NCBI GenBank assembly: GCA_041595375.1
Contig: JBFHKL010000203.1
Coordinates: 1 to 7,531, forward strand
Direction: 5' to 3'
DNA length: 7,531 nt
From: Saccharicrinis sp041595375
GTDB lineage: Bacteria; Bacteroidota; Bacteroidia; Bacteroidales; Marinilabiliaceae
Shown here: positions 1 through 5,491 of the stretch, piece after piece
Layout of the letters: every line of letters begins with the position of its first letter
Position numbering within the stretch: the first letter of the stretch is position 1
Notes under the pieces: generated by a model
Databases searched by the model: none
Told to the model about the DNA's origin: nothing
The model's input: only the letters and a program-made list of their open reading frames with translations
Position numbers and translations under genes: made by a program

Positions 1-411
1 ACTGGTTGTTAAATTTACCCATTTAAAACCCACATGTTTTGTACGAATCTGTATTTGGTATGAATAATCCTGATGATCACCATCTAATCTTTGTTTTATC
101 TTATCTGTTACTATCTTCTTATGGTCCGGATGAACAAGAAAAACTGGATTTATTAAATGAATTTCATGTAAAGAGTAACCTGTAATTTTTAACCAGGCAA
201 TATTACAATATTCAATACCTGAACCTTCAAAATCGGAGAGAATAGTCAATGGGAGTTGAAGATGATCACATAAATTTTTAAATTGACTCCAATCTGTTTG
301 TGTTGCTAAAAGAGTATTTTCTTCAGGTGATGATCGCCCCTTTAGTAAAGCAACCTCTTTTTTTAATAAACGATTTTCTTCCTGAAGTTCTTTTAATTTA
401 TTTTGCCACAT
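1..411 (-). CDS. PAS-domain sensor protein, N-terminal part (cut by window edge)
   Basis: An open frame of 137 codons starts at the ATG at 411-409 and runs off the left edge without a stop; an in-frame TAG about 30 nt upstream of the ATG limits the start. Residues 1-24 are a short Leu/Glu/Lys-rich coiled-coil-like stretch (KLKELQEENRLLKKEVALLK). Residues about 50-137 read as a PAS fold: a hydrophobic first strand (LTILSDFEG), the NxAWLKITGYS segment typical of the PAS core, a VHPDHK segment, and a closing strand with GFKWVNLTTS, matching the usual Gly-x-x-Trp-Val pattern at the PAS end. No membrane segment or signal peptide is visible, so the protein probably starts in the cytosol. PAS domains of this type usually sit in front of histidine kinase or diguanylate cyclase modules; that output domain lies outside the window, so the class of the protein is open. 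It is divergent from yaaA. Confidence 0.8.
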   Translation of the reverse strand, partial: MWQNKLKELQEENRLLKKEVALLKGRSSPEENTLLATQTDWSQFKNLCDHLQLPLTILSDFEGSGIEYCNIAWLKITGYSLHEIHLINPVFLVHPDHKKIVTDKIKQRLDGDHQDYSYQIQIRTKHVGFKWVNLTTS

Positions 412-624
412 TGAATTCTCGATAGTTAAGGTTAGCTATATATAGATGCATAATTTACTCTACGACAATCTAATAATTATGTTACACATGAAAAATATCT
501 AGATAGATACAATTAAAAACAAAGGCATAAAACGTACATTGTTTTTTTTAAACCTATTTAATACTTTTACGTTTTTCTTGAAAAGAAAGAACATAAGCAA
601 ATTTTATTCCATAAAAATAAACCT
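412..624. other. Divergent intergenic region between PAS gene and yaaA
   Basis: These 213 AT-rich bases separate two divergent genes and must hold promoters for both. On plus there is a weak Bacteroidota-like pair before yaaA (listed separately). On minus I see no convincing -33/-7 pair for the PAS gene. Two short perfect palindromes, CTATATATAG (436-445) and ATCTAGAT (497-504), are present, but such words are frequent in AT-rich DNA and I assign no function to them. Confidence 0.5.
538..569 (+). promoter_or_regulatory. Candidate promoter of yaaA (weak)
   Basis: ATTG (538-541) is followed after 20 nt by TACTTTTA (562-569), close to the Bacteroidota pattern TTTG, about 19-20 nt, TAnnTTTG. The last base of the -7 box differs. 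Transcription would start near 576, giving a leader of about 50 nt before the ATG at 625. The same spacing appears at three other places in the window, which raises confidence slightly. Confidence 0.3.
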
Positions 625-1395
625 ATGCAAATAATAATATCTCCCGCCAAGAGCCTTGATTTTGAAAGACCAGCAAACTCCTCTTACCATAGTAGTTATA
701 GACTTATTGAAGAATCTAAAAACATTGCCCTGGAATTAAAAAGATTTTCACCGGACCAATTGGCTGCATTAATGAAAATAAGTCCAAAACTGGCCAATAT
801 AAATTATAACCGATTTCAAAACTGGAGCCACCCTTTTAAAATAAAGGATGGCAAACAGGCTCTTTTTGCCTTTAACGGAGAAGTATATAATGGTTTAGAT
901 GCTTATTCTTTAAATAACAAAGAAATAGACACTGCACAGACTCAATTAAGAATCTTATCCGGCTTATATGGCTTACTTCGCCCTTTGGATTTAATTATTC
1001 CTTATCGTTTAGAAATGGGAACTAAACTTTCTATTAGCTCTGCAAACAACCTGTATGAGTTCTGGGGTAATAAAATAACTCATCTTCTTGTTCAGGATAT
1101 AAAGGAAAATAATCATCAAGCACTCATTAATCTGGCTTCTAACGAATATTACAAATCAATAAAAAGTAAAGAAATTAAAGTTCCCATTATAACACCAGAA
1201 TTTAAAGACTTAAAAAATGGAGATTACAAAGTCATCAGTGTTTATGCTAAAAAAGCCCGGGGATTAATGTCGCGCTTTATTATTAAACACGCTTTAAAAA
1301 ACCCAGAAGACCTAAAGGCTTTTGATCAGCAAGGTTATTATTACAACAACAGGCTGTCGACAGAACTAAGACCTGTATTTACACGTGATCATTGA
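625..1395 (+). CDS. yaaA: Peroxide stress protein YaaA (DUF328/UPF0246)
   Basis: The 256-residue product matches the YaaA family over its full length (E. coli YaaA is about 258 residues). Family hallmarks are visible in order: IIISPAKSLDF at 3-13, FNGEVYNGLDAY at 83-94, the block LRILSGLYGLLRPLDLIIPY at 108-127 followed by RLEMGTKL, NLYEFWG at 142-148, INLASNEYYKSI at 168-179, VYAKKARGLMSRFII at 206-220, and GYYYNNRLST near the C-terminus. In E. coli the protein is cytosolic, is induced by hydrogen peroxide under OxyR, lowers free intracellular iron and so limits Fenton damage; a DNA-binding fold has been reported. That role here is inferred from the family. There is no clear Shine-Dalgarno sequence, as is common in Bacteroidota. 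I found no OxyR-like box upstream. The next gene begins 80 nt downstream on the same strand with no terminator in between, so co-transcription is possible. Confidence 0.93.
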   Translation: MQIIISPAKSLDFERPANSSYHSSYRLIEESKNIALELKRFSPDQLAALMKISPKLANINYNRFQNWSHPFKIKDGKQALFAFNGEVYNGLDAYSLNNKEIDTAQTQLRILSGLYGLLRPLDLIIPYRLEMGTKLSISSANNLYEFWGNKITHLLVQDIKENNHQALINLASNEYYKSIKSKEIKVPIITPEFKDLKNGDYKVISVYAKKARGLMSRFIIKHALKNPEDLKAFDQQGYYYNNRLSTELRPVFTRDH

Positions 1396-1475
1396 AGATA
1401 ATAAAGTTAGATATTTTATTTGTATATGATTTTTTTGTATCTTATTAAGGAAATAATTAACCAAAATAAACTATC

Positions 1476-2189
1476 ATGACAAATTCAGATATTTTTGAAA
1501 GGTATGGAAACCTACGTAAATCAGAGCAATTGATCAGCGTAGAAAACAAAATAATGCCAAACACCTTTGTATTGGAAGCACCTGAGCCCTTCCCTGGTTT
1601 TTTCAATTATTATAGCGAATCCCCCAAAGACACAAAACCACTATACATTTATTTGGTTGTTAACCACTTATACACCTTAGAAGAGGTGTCCCGTGCACGA
1701 CAAAATATAAAAAAATACTTCCCTTCCGATTTTCATGCCGATGCAGGAACCGTTACCCTTCATAATAAAACGCACCATGTTGTTCGTATTCGTCACCTTG
1801 AAAAATACGACCAAATAAAAGATTTACAAGCCTGTTTTATCGACCAGGGTTTTGTTTTTAAAAAGAAACCATCAAAAAAAATAGATACAGAAGCACTGAT
1901 CAGGATAAAAAAATTCTTTCTGTTACAACAAGTCGAAGAGGGGATATTTATGGATTTAATTGAAAAAGACCACGGATATATATCCACCCCAAAACACTTA
2001 AAATGGTCAGAATTTCAAGAATTAAACAGAAAGGTAAGATTCAACTGGGAAGGAAGTTTCTTTGATGCAGCATTAGGTCATTTTCATCATAACTTTGAAA
2101 TTGAAGATATGGTTCGTATCTATCATCCACAAATTAATTTGGAAATGCTTTTAGCCATTAAGAAAAAATATTTTGAACAAATAAAGTAA
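1476..2189 (+). CDS. Unrecognised cytosolic protein, 237 residues
   Basis: I do not recognise this family. The frame is complete, starts with ATG and has amino-acid composition and codon use like its neighbours, so it is very likely a real gene; an antisense frame at 1793-1987 is a shadow. There is no signal peptide and no membrane helix, so the product is probably soluble. Residues 30-48 are rich in Pro and aromatics (FVLEAPEPFPGFFNYY), followed by a hydrophobic strand (LYIYLVVNHLYTLEEV) and an alpha/beta-looking stretch to about 128. A lysine-rich link (KKKPSKK, 129-135) leads into a helical C-terminal half containing HGYISTPKHLKW and a His cluster (GHFHHNFEIED, 201-211), then a final amphipathic helix ending KKKYFEQIK. 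The His cluster could bind metal, but nothing confirms that. It lies 80 nt after yaaA and 144 nt before the nucleotidase lipoprotein gene, which has its own candidate promoter, so it may travel with yaaA transcriptionally. Confidence 0.75.
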   Translation: MTNSDIFERYGNLRKSEQLISVENKIMPNTFVLEAPEPFPGFFNYYSESPKDTKPLYIYLVVNHLYTLEEVSRARQNIKKYFPSDFHADAGTVTLHNKTHHVVRIRHLEKYDQIKDLQACFIDQGFVFKKKPSKKIDTEALIRIKKFFLLQQVEEGIFMDLIEKDHGYISTPKHLKWSEFQELNRKVRFNWEGSFFDAALGHFHHNFEIEDMVRIYHPQINLEMLLAIKKKYFEQIK

Positions 2190-2271
2190 ACTATATTTAA
2201 CTCTAACAACATTTAAAACTTGATCCTATATTTAATTTCTGGATTATTTAACCCGAAGAGGTGACATTCGC

Positions 2272-2302
2272 TTGCATAAGATCATATTATTCTCTTATTT
2301 TG
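2272..2302 (+). promoter_or_regulatory. Candidate promoter of the split 5'-nucleotidase operon
   Basis: TTG (2272-2274) is followed after exactly 20 nt by TTATTTTG (2295-2302), one mismatch from the Bacteroidota -7 consensus TAnnTTTG. Transcription would start near 2309, leaving a leader of about 25 nt before the ATG at 2334. The preceding gene ends at 2189 and I see no hairpin terminator between them. Confidence 0.4.
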
Positions 2303-2333
2303 GTCTCTATCTCAAGACATCAAAAATAATACA

Positions 2334-3095
2334 ATGAAGAGAAACATATGCGCCTTAGCATGTTTGACAGTTGTCCTATTAATAAGCAGCTGCAAGCAAA
2401 ATACTGAAGTAAGCACACTGTTGGGAGAAAATATTTACATCGACAGCACCATTAGCAGCGACAGTGCTATGACAAATAAGATTCTCCCCTATAAAAGCGA
2501 TATAGATAAACAGATGAATAGGATAATTGGCTACAGCGAAAAAGAATTGTTAGCTTATCCTCCAGAGAGTCCCTTATCGGATCTGGTTTCTGATATCATT
2601 CAAGAGAAAGCAGCTTCCTTTCTTAAGGAAAATAAAACGGACTCTTTACCTCTATTTACTCTAATGAATATTAAAGGTTTTATAGCTCCCTTACCCCAAG
2701 GTGAAATTATGGTTAGAAATATTTTTGAAATCATGCCTTTCGAAAATGAAATTGTGATCTTAGCCTTAAACGGCGATAGTATTTATTCACTCTTTAACTA
2801 TATTGCCAAAACAAATGGGGAAGGGATTGCTGGAGCTACATTGATCGGAGAGAACAATGCCCTAAAAAAGGTTCTGATCAACAATAAGCCTCTTGATACA
2901 AGTAAAAATTACCTGTTAGCAACCTCCGATTATCTGGCCAATGGAGGAGACTATTTTACGATGATCACAAAGCCATTAGAATCAGAGACCATTGGCACAA
3001 AAGTACGTGAAGCTATCATACAACATATTGAAAAATTAAACCAAAACAAGCAGCCAGTTGTTGCTAATGTAGATGGAAGGATTAAAATCAAATAA
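2334..3095 (+). CDS. Lipoprotein with stand-alone 5'-nucleotidase C-terminal (substrate-binding) domain
   Basis: The 253-residue product begins with a lipoprotein signal peptide (KR, hydrophobic core, LISSC with the lipid Cys at residue 20). CKQNTE lacks an early acidic pair, so a periplasm-facing anchor is more likely than surface display. The mature part matches only the C-terminal domain of UshA-like 5'-nucleotidases: ESPLSDLVSDII (78-89), PLPQGEI (119-125), the block IFEIMPFENEIVILALNGDSI (130-150) and TSDYLANGGDYF (197-208). Aromatic residues F136 and Y200 align by eye with UshA F429 and F498, which sandwich the nucleotide base. The canonical GGIR motif reads KGFIA here, so the arginine matching UshA R410 is absent, and no arginine is present in the region matching R375/R379. 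The catalytic domain is encoded by the next gene, 10 nt downstream. I infer that the two products form one phosphoesterase for nucleotide or related substrates at the cell envelope; binding to phosphate must differ from UshA. Confidence 0.85.
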   Translation: MKRNICALACLTVVLLISSCKQNTEVSTLLGENIYIDSTISSDSAMTNKILPYKSDIDKQMNRIIGYSEKELLAYPPESPLSDLVSDIIQEKAASFLKENKTDSLPLFTLMNIKGFIAPLPQGEIMVRNIFEIMPFENEIVILALNGDSIYSLFNYIAKTNGEGIAGATLIGENNALKKVLINNKPLDTSKNYLLATSDYLANGGDYFTMITKPLESETIGTKVREAIIQHIEKLNQNKQPVVANVDGRIKIK

Positions 3096-3098
3096 GGA
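3094..3098 (+). promoter_or_regulatory. Ribosome binding site deciding the metallophosphatase start
   Basis: AAGGA lies 7 nt before the ATG at 3106 and overlaps the TAA stop of the preceding gene. It favours 3106 over the upstream in-frame ATG at 3073, which would put 11 residues ahead of the twin-arginine signal and overlap the previous gene by 23 nt. Confidence 0.6.
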
Positions 3099-3105
3099 AA
3101 TCGGA

Positions 3106-4011
3106 ATGAACAGCAGACGACAATTTTTAAAAACATTGACAGTAGGGGCAGCAGCAAGTTATATATCTCTTCCTTCCTGTATTTCAAAAAACGGCCCCAC
3201 AAAAATTACGATACTTCACACCAACGATGTACATAGCCACATTGATCCTTTTCCTGCTAATCATGCTAAATACCCCGGGCAAGGAGGTTATGCAAGAAGA
3301 GCAGCTCTGATCAAACAAGTACGCAAAACAGAAGAACATGTATTGGTACTGGATTCTGGAGATATCTTTCAAGGCACGCCCTACTTTAACTTTTACAAAG
3401 GAGAACTGGACATTAAGCTAATGAACGATATGGCTTATGATGCTTCTACCCTTGGCAATCATGAGTTTGACAATGGAATAACAGAACTTTCCAAGCAAAT
3501 AAATAAAGCATCATTCCCCTTTATTGTTAGTAACTACAATTTAGAGAATACACTCCTTTCCGGATTAACCCAACCCTATAAAATCATTCAAAAAGGAGCC
3601 ATTAAAATAGGTATTATTGGCTTATGCATTGATTTAAACGGATTGGCCTCACCTAAAAATTGCATATCGGTTAATTACCTCGATCCTATCACAGAAGGAG
3701 ATAAAACAGCTGCCCATCTTAAAAACAACGAACAATGCGACTATGTTATTGCCTTATCGCATTTGGGTTATAACTACAAAAACGATAAAGTAAGCGATAT
3801 TGTTGTTGGTAAAAACACCCAATATATCGACTTAATCTTGGGAGGACATACACATACCTTTTTAGAAGAACCAACTGTAATAAAAAACAAATTAAACAAC
3901 AGTGTTTATATTAATCAAACAGGTTGGGGAGGCATTAAACTAGGCAGAATAGATATCGTATTCGACCAGGAAAATAAGCGCAAAAAAATGGCTTATTGCA
4001 GTCAACTGTAA
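3106..4011 (+). CDS. Tat-exported metallophosphatase, catalytic half of a split 5'-nucleotidase
   Basis: With the start at 3106 the product has 301 residues and opens with a textbook twin-arginine signal, SRRQFLK (3-9), a hydrophobic stretch and LPSC (22-25), which could act as a lipobox so that the protein may be a Tat-exported lipoprotein. Calcineurin-like phosphoesterase motifs of the UshA/CpdB type follow with all metal ligands present: TNDVHSH (D41, H43), DSGDIFQG (D86), GNHEFD (N118, H119), ALSHLG (H219) and GGHTH (H248, H250). The protein ends soon after the GWGGIKLGRIDI strand, where UshA would continue into its C-terminal domain; that domain is the upstream gene. Length fits single-domain members, so this is a natural short form and not a truncation. 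Expected activity is hydrolysis of phosphate mono- or diesters of nucleotides in the periplasm with a two-metal centre. The exact substrate cannot be read from the sequence. The start choice rests on the AAGGA site and the Tat motif. Confidence 0.9.
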   Translation: MNSRRQFLKTLTVGAAASYISLPSCISKNGPTKITILHTNDVHSHIDPFPANHAKYPGQGGYARRAALIKQVRKTEEHVLVLDSGDIFQGTPYFNFYKGELDIKLMNDMAYDASTLGNHEFDNGITELSKQINKASFPFIVSNYNLENTLLSGLTQPYKIIQKGAIKIGIIGLCIDLNGLASPKNCISVNYLDPITEGDKTAAHLKNNEQCDYVIALSHLGYNYKNDKVSDIVVGKNTQYIDLILGGHTHTFLEEPTVIKNKLNNSVYINQTGWGGIKLGRIDIVFDQENKRKKMAYCSQL

Positions 4012-4045
4012 ACAACAACAAAACTTTTAATTATCCCAACCCGTC

Positions 4046-4053
4046 AGGAGGAG
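4046..4053 (+). promoter_or_regulatory. Strong Shine-Dalgarno-like sequence at unusual distance
   Basis: AGGAGGAG is a near-perfect anti-SD match, but its end is 15 nt from the ATG at 4069, longer than the usual 5-10 nt. No ATG, GTG or TTG start lies closer; the only in-frame codon at normal spacing is ATA at 4060, a very rare start. Its function as an RBS for this gene is therefore plausible but not certain. Confidence 0.4.
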
Positions 4054-4068
4054 ATTAGTATACAAAAA

Positions 4069-4638
4069 ATGAAAATACCGATTATTGATTTTTCGCTGGA
4101 GAACTTACATAAGTTAAGACTAGAAAATGATTGGAGCGATCATTTTAATCTGATTTTATGGCCGCGGCTTTTAATATGGCTCGGTATAAAAGAACAGTTT
4201 AATGAATACTCATCACTAAACTGGATGATTCATTACACCCCTGATAATATGCACAATAACTTTATTTCGGCGCATATTAAGGACAACAATGATACGTTTA
4301 ACTTTTATTTTCAGATTCCTTTAGTTGAAAAATTATCCTTCAACCTTTATTTGGGTGACAGCACTTACAATTTTTTTGAAATATATCCCATTTTACTATC
4401 CAAAGGAATAATAAAAAAGGATGAATATAAACTTCAAGCTACCTCTACTATCCTTCCTCATTTAGTATTATCAACTACCAACAGTAAATATGAAAAGGAT
4501 ATATTATACAAGATTAACGAAGATAATTATCTTAAAATAACACAAACCGATCCCTTAATTAACTTATTAACAATGAACTATAAAAAATTCATTCCTCCAT
4601 TGGAAAAAATTATACATGGAGAATGGCTATTAAAATAA
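4069..4638 (+). CDS. Unrecognised small protein, 189 residues
   Basis: I do not recognise this family. The frame is complete and starts 57 nt after the metallophosphatase with no terminator between, so it may be the last gene of the nucleotidase transcript. There is no signal peptide and no clear membrane segment; the hydrophobic patch LILWPRLLIWLGI (28-40) is too short and broken by Pro-Arg. The protein is rich in Asn, Ile, Tyr, Phe and Trp. The middle part (about 62-106) alternates hydrophobic and polar residues like a beta-sheet (FISAHI, FNFYFQIPL, LSFNLYLGD), and the C-terminal part contains ILPHLVLSTT and ends PPLEKIIHGEWLLK. The AT content looks at least as high as in neighbouring genes, with many AAT, ATT and TTA codons; this could reflect weak selection or transfer, but I have not counted it. 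A cytosolic, possibly lineage-restricted protein is the most that can be said. Confidence 0.65.
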   Translation: MKIPIIDFSLENLHKLRLENDWSDHFNLILWPRLLIWLGIKEQFNEYSSLNWMIHYTPDNMHNNFISAHIKDNNDTFNFYFQIPLVEKLSFNLYLGDSTYNFFEIYPILLSKGIIKKDEYKLQATSTILPHLVLSTTNSKYEKDILYKINEDNYLKITQTDPLINLLTMNYKKFIPPLEKIIHGEWLLK

Positions 4639-4756
4639 TATCTTCTCCACACCAAAACACACCTTACTAGGCCCTTCTTAAAAAAATATTCTCTTATTTT
4701 TATTGAATACAGCATACCAGCCCTCCTTTGTAAGGACTAAAAAAGGATTGAAAATA
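4639..4756. other. Convergent intergenic spacer
   Basis: This AT-rich spacer lies between the plus-strand block and the terminator. A minimal hairpin CCTT-TGT-AAGG lies near 4726-4736 but has only four pairs. I see no gene or RNA here. Confidence 0.4.
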
Positions 4757-4787
4757 AAAAAACCGGCATTTATATAACCGGTTTTTT
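4757..4787. terminator. Bidirectional intrinsic terminator between convergent genes
   Basis: AAAAAACCGG (4757-4766) and CCGGTTTTTT (4778-4787) are perfect inverted repeats around an 11-nt loop. The four G:C pairs are flanked by an A tract on one side and a T tract on the other, so an RNA read from either strand ends in a stem followed by U residues. It lies 118 nt after the plus-strand gene ending at 4638 and only 6 nt after the stop codon of the minus-strand Lrp gene at 4794, so it can serve both. Confidence 0.85.
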
Positions 4788-4793
4788 AATCTT

Positions 4794-5258
4794 TTAGTCG
4801 ATTGGCAACTGCCTTTTAAAGGTTTCTTCTAACGAGATAATAGTTTCTGTAGCAGAAATCCCTGTTATTGACTGCAGTTTATCATGTAACATCCGTTTTA
4901 AATCTTCATTATTTCTGGCATAAATCTTAATAAAGATAGCATACTGACCGGTAGTATAATGACACTCAACGATCTGAGGAATATCCTTCAACATTTGCAC
5001 TACTTGATCAAAGAGGCTGGCCTTTTTCAAAAATATACCCATAAAGGCACAAGTATGGTATCCTATTTTTGCCGGATTAATAATAAACTCCGATCCCTTA
5101 ATCACTTCCATATTCATTAAACGCTGTATACGTTGATGAATGGCAGCTCCCGAAACCTTACACTCTCTGGCCACTTCTAAAAAAGGAATACGTGCATTTT
5201 TTGTAATCAGAGCAAGTATCTTTTTATCTAAGCTATCAATCTGCTGACTATTCTCCAT
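4794..5258 (-). CDS. Lrp/AsnC family transcriptional regulator
   Basis: The 154-residue product has the standard Lrp/AsnC size and layout. Residues 5-65 form the winged helix-turn-helix: LDKKILALITKNARIPFLEVA, then the recognition segment KVSGAAIHQRIQRLMNMEVI (34-53). After the hinge (GSEFIINPAKIGY) the RAM ligand/oligomer domain covers about 68-148, with IVECHYTTGQYAIFIKIYARN (96-116) holding the conserved Thr-Gly-x-Tyr segment where amino-acid effectors bind in this family. These proteins form dimers to octamers, bind DNA as a regulator of amino-acid metabolism and often repress their own gene. The effector and targets cannot be read here; no amino-acid gene is adjacent. It is monocistronic by appearance: a candidate promoter lies upstream and a terminator directly downstream. 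The separate mechanosensitive channel gene lies 233 nt upstream on the same strand. Confidence 0.94.
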   Translation of the reverse strand: MENSQQIDSLDKKILALITKNARIPFLEVARECKVSGAAIHQRIQRLMNMEVIKGSEFIINPAKIGYHTCAFMGIFLKKASLFDQVVQMLKDIPQIVECHYTTGQYAIFIKIYARNNEDLKRMLHDKLQSITGISATETIISLEETFKRQLPID

Positions 5259-5491
5259 TATAGTTGATGTTGATGTTTTAAATTGTAAATGTTTTTACCT
5301 ATTAACTAATAAATTAATGCGAAAGTATAAATTGCCGGCTTAATATTCAATTATTTTTATCATATTTCTTAATAATTAATTTCATATGATTTCAATTCAT
5401 AAGCAACAAATCACCCTTTAAAACAAAGAGCAATACACACTTAACACACTATTATTCTATCAATTATAAAACACCCTATTATTTATTCAAT
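5259..5491. other. Intergenic region upstream of the Lrp-type regulator gene
   Basis: This region lies between the end of the channel gene and the regulator gene. It holds the regulator promoter at 5320-5351 and an inverted repeat, ATCATAT (5359-5365) with ATATGAT (5384-5390), just upstream of it. The part next to the channel gene (about 5400-5491) shows no clear hairpin terminator and no open frame with coding character. Confidence 0.5.
5320..5351 (-). promoter_or_regulatory. Candidate promoter of the Lrp/AsnC regulator gene
   Basis: Read on minus, ATTG (5351-5348) is followed after 20 nt by TACTTTCG (5327-5320), one mismatch from TAnnTTTG. Transcription would start near 5313, leaving a leader of about 55 nt. 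The palindrome GCCGGC (5334-5339), the only GC-rich word in the area, sits in the spacer between the two boxes and could be a site for a repressor. Confidence 0.5.

Noticed and set aside
422..445. OxyR-like box upstream of yaaA
   Set aside because: ATAG and CTAT words occur but at 10-nt spacing, not the 7-nt periodic spacing of OxyR sites, and they lie far from the yaaA start.
1419..1445. Promoter pair in front of the 1476 gene (TTTG at 1419, TATCTTAT at 1438)
   Set aside because: The spacing is only 15 nt and the -7 box is poor; co-transcription with yaaA explains the gene equally well.
1793..1987. Minus-strand frame of 64 codons inside the 1476-2189 gene
   Set aside because: It is antisense to a well-formed gene, and its protein has low-complexity Ser/Phe composition and no recognisable motif.
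3073..3105. Longer start for the metallophosphatase at 3073
   Set aside because: It would overlap the preceding gene and bury the twin-arginine motif behind 11 residues; AAGGA and the SRRQFLK position favour 3106.
2951..3372. Two minus-strand frames (2951-3202 and 3184-3372) opposite the nucleotidase genes
   Set aside because: Both lie antisense to genes with clear family motifs, and their Cys/Phe-rich translations look like shadows.
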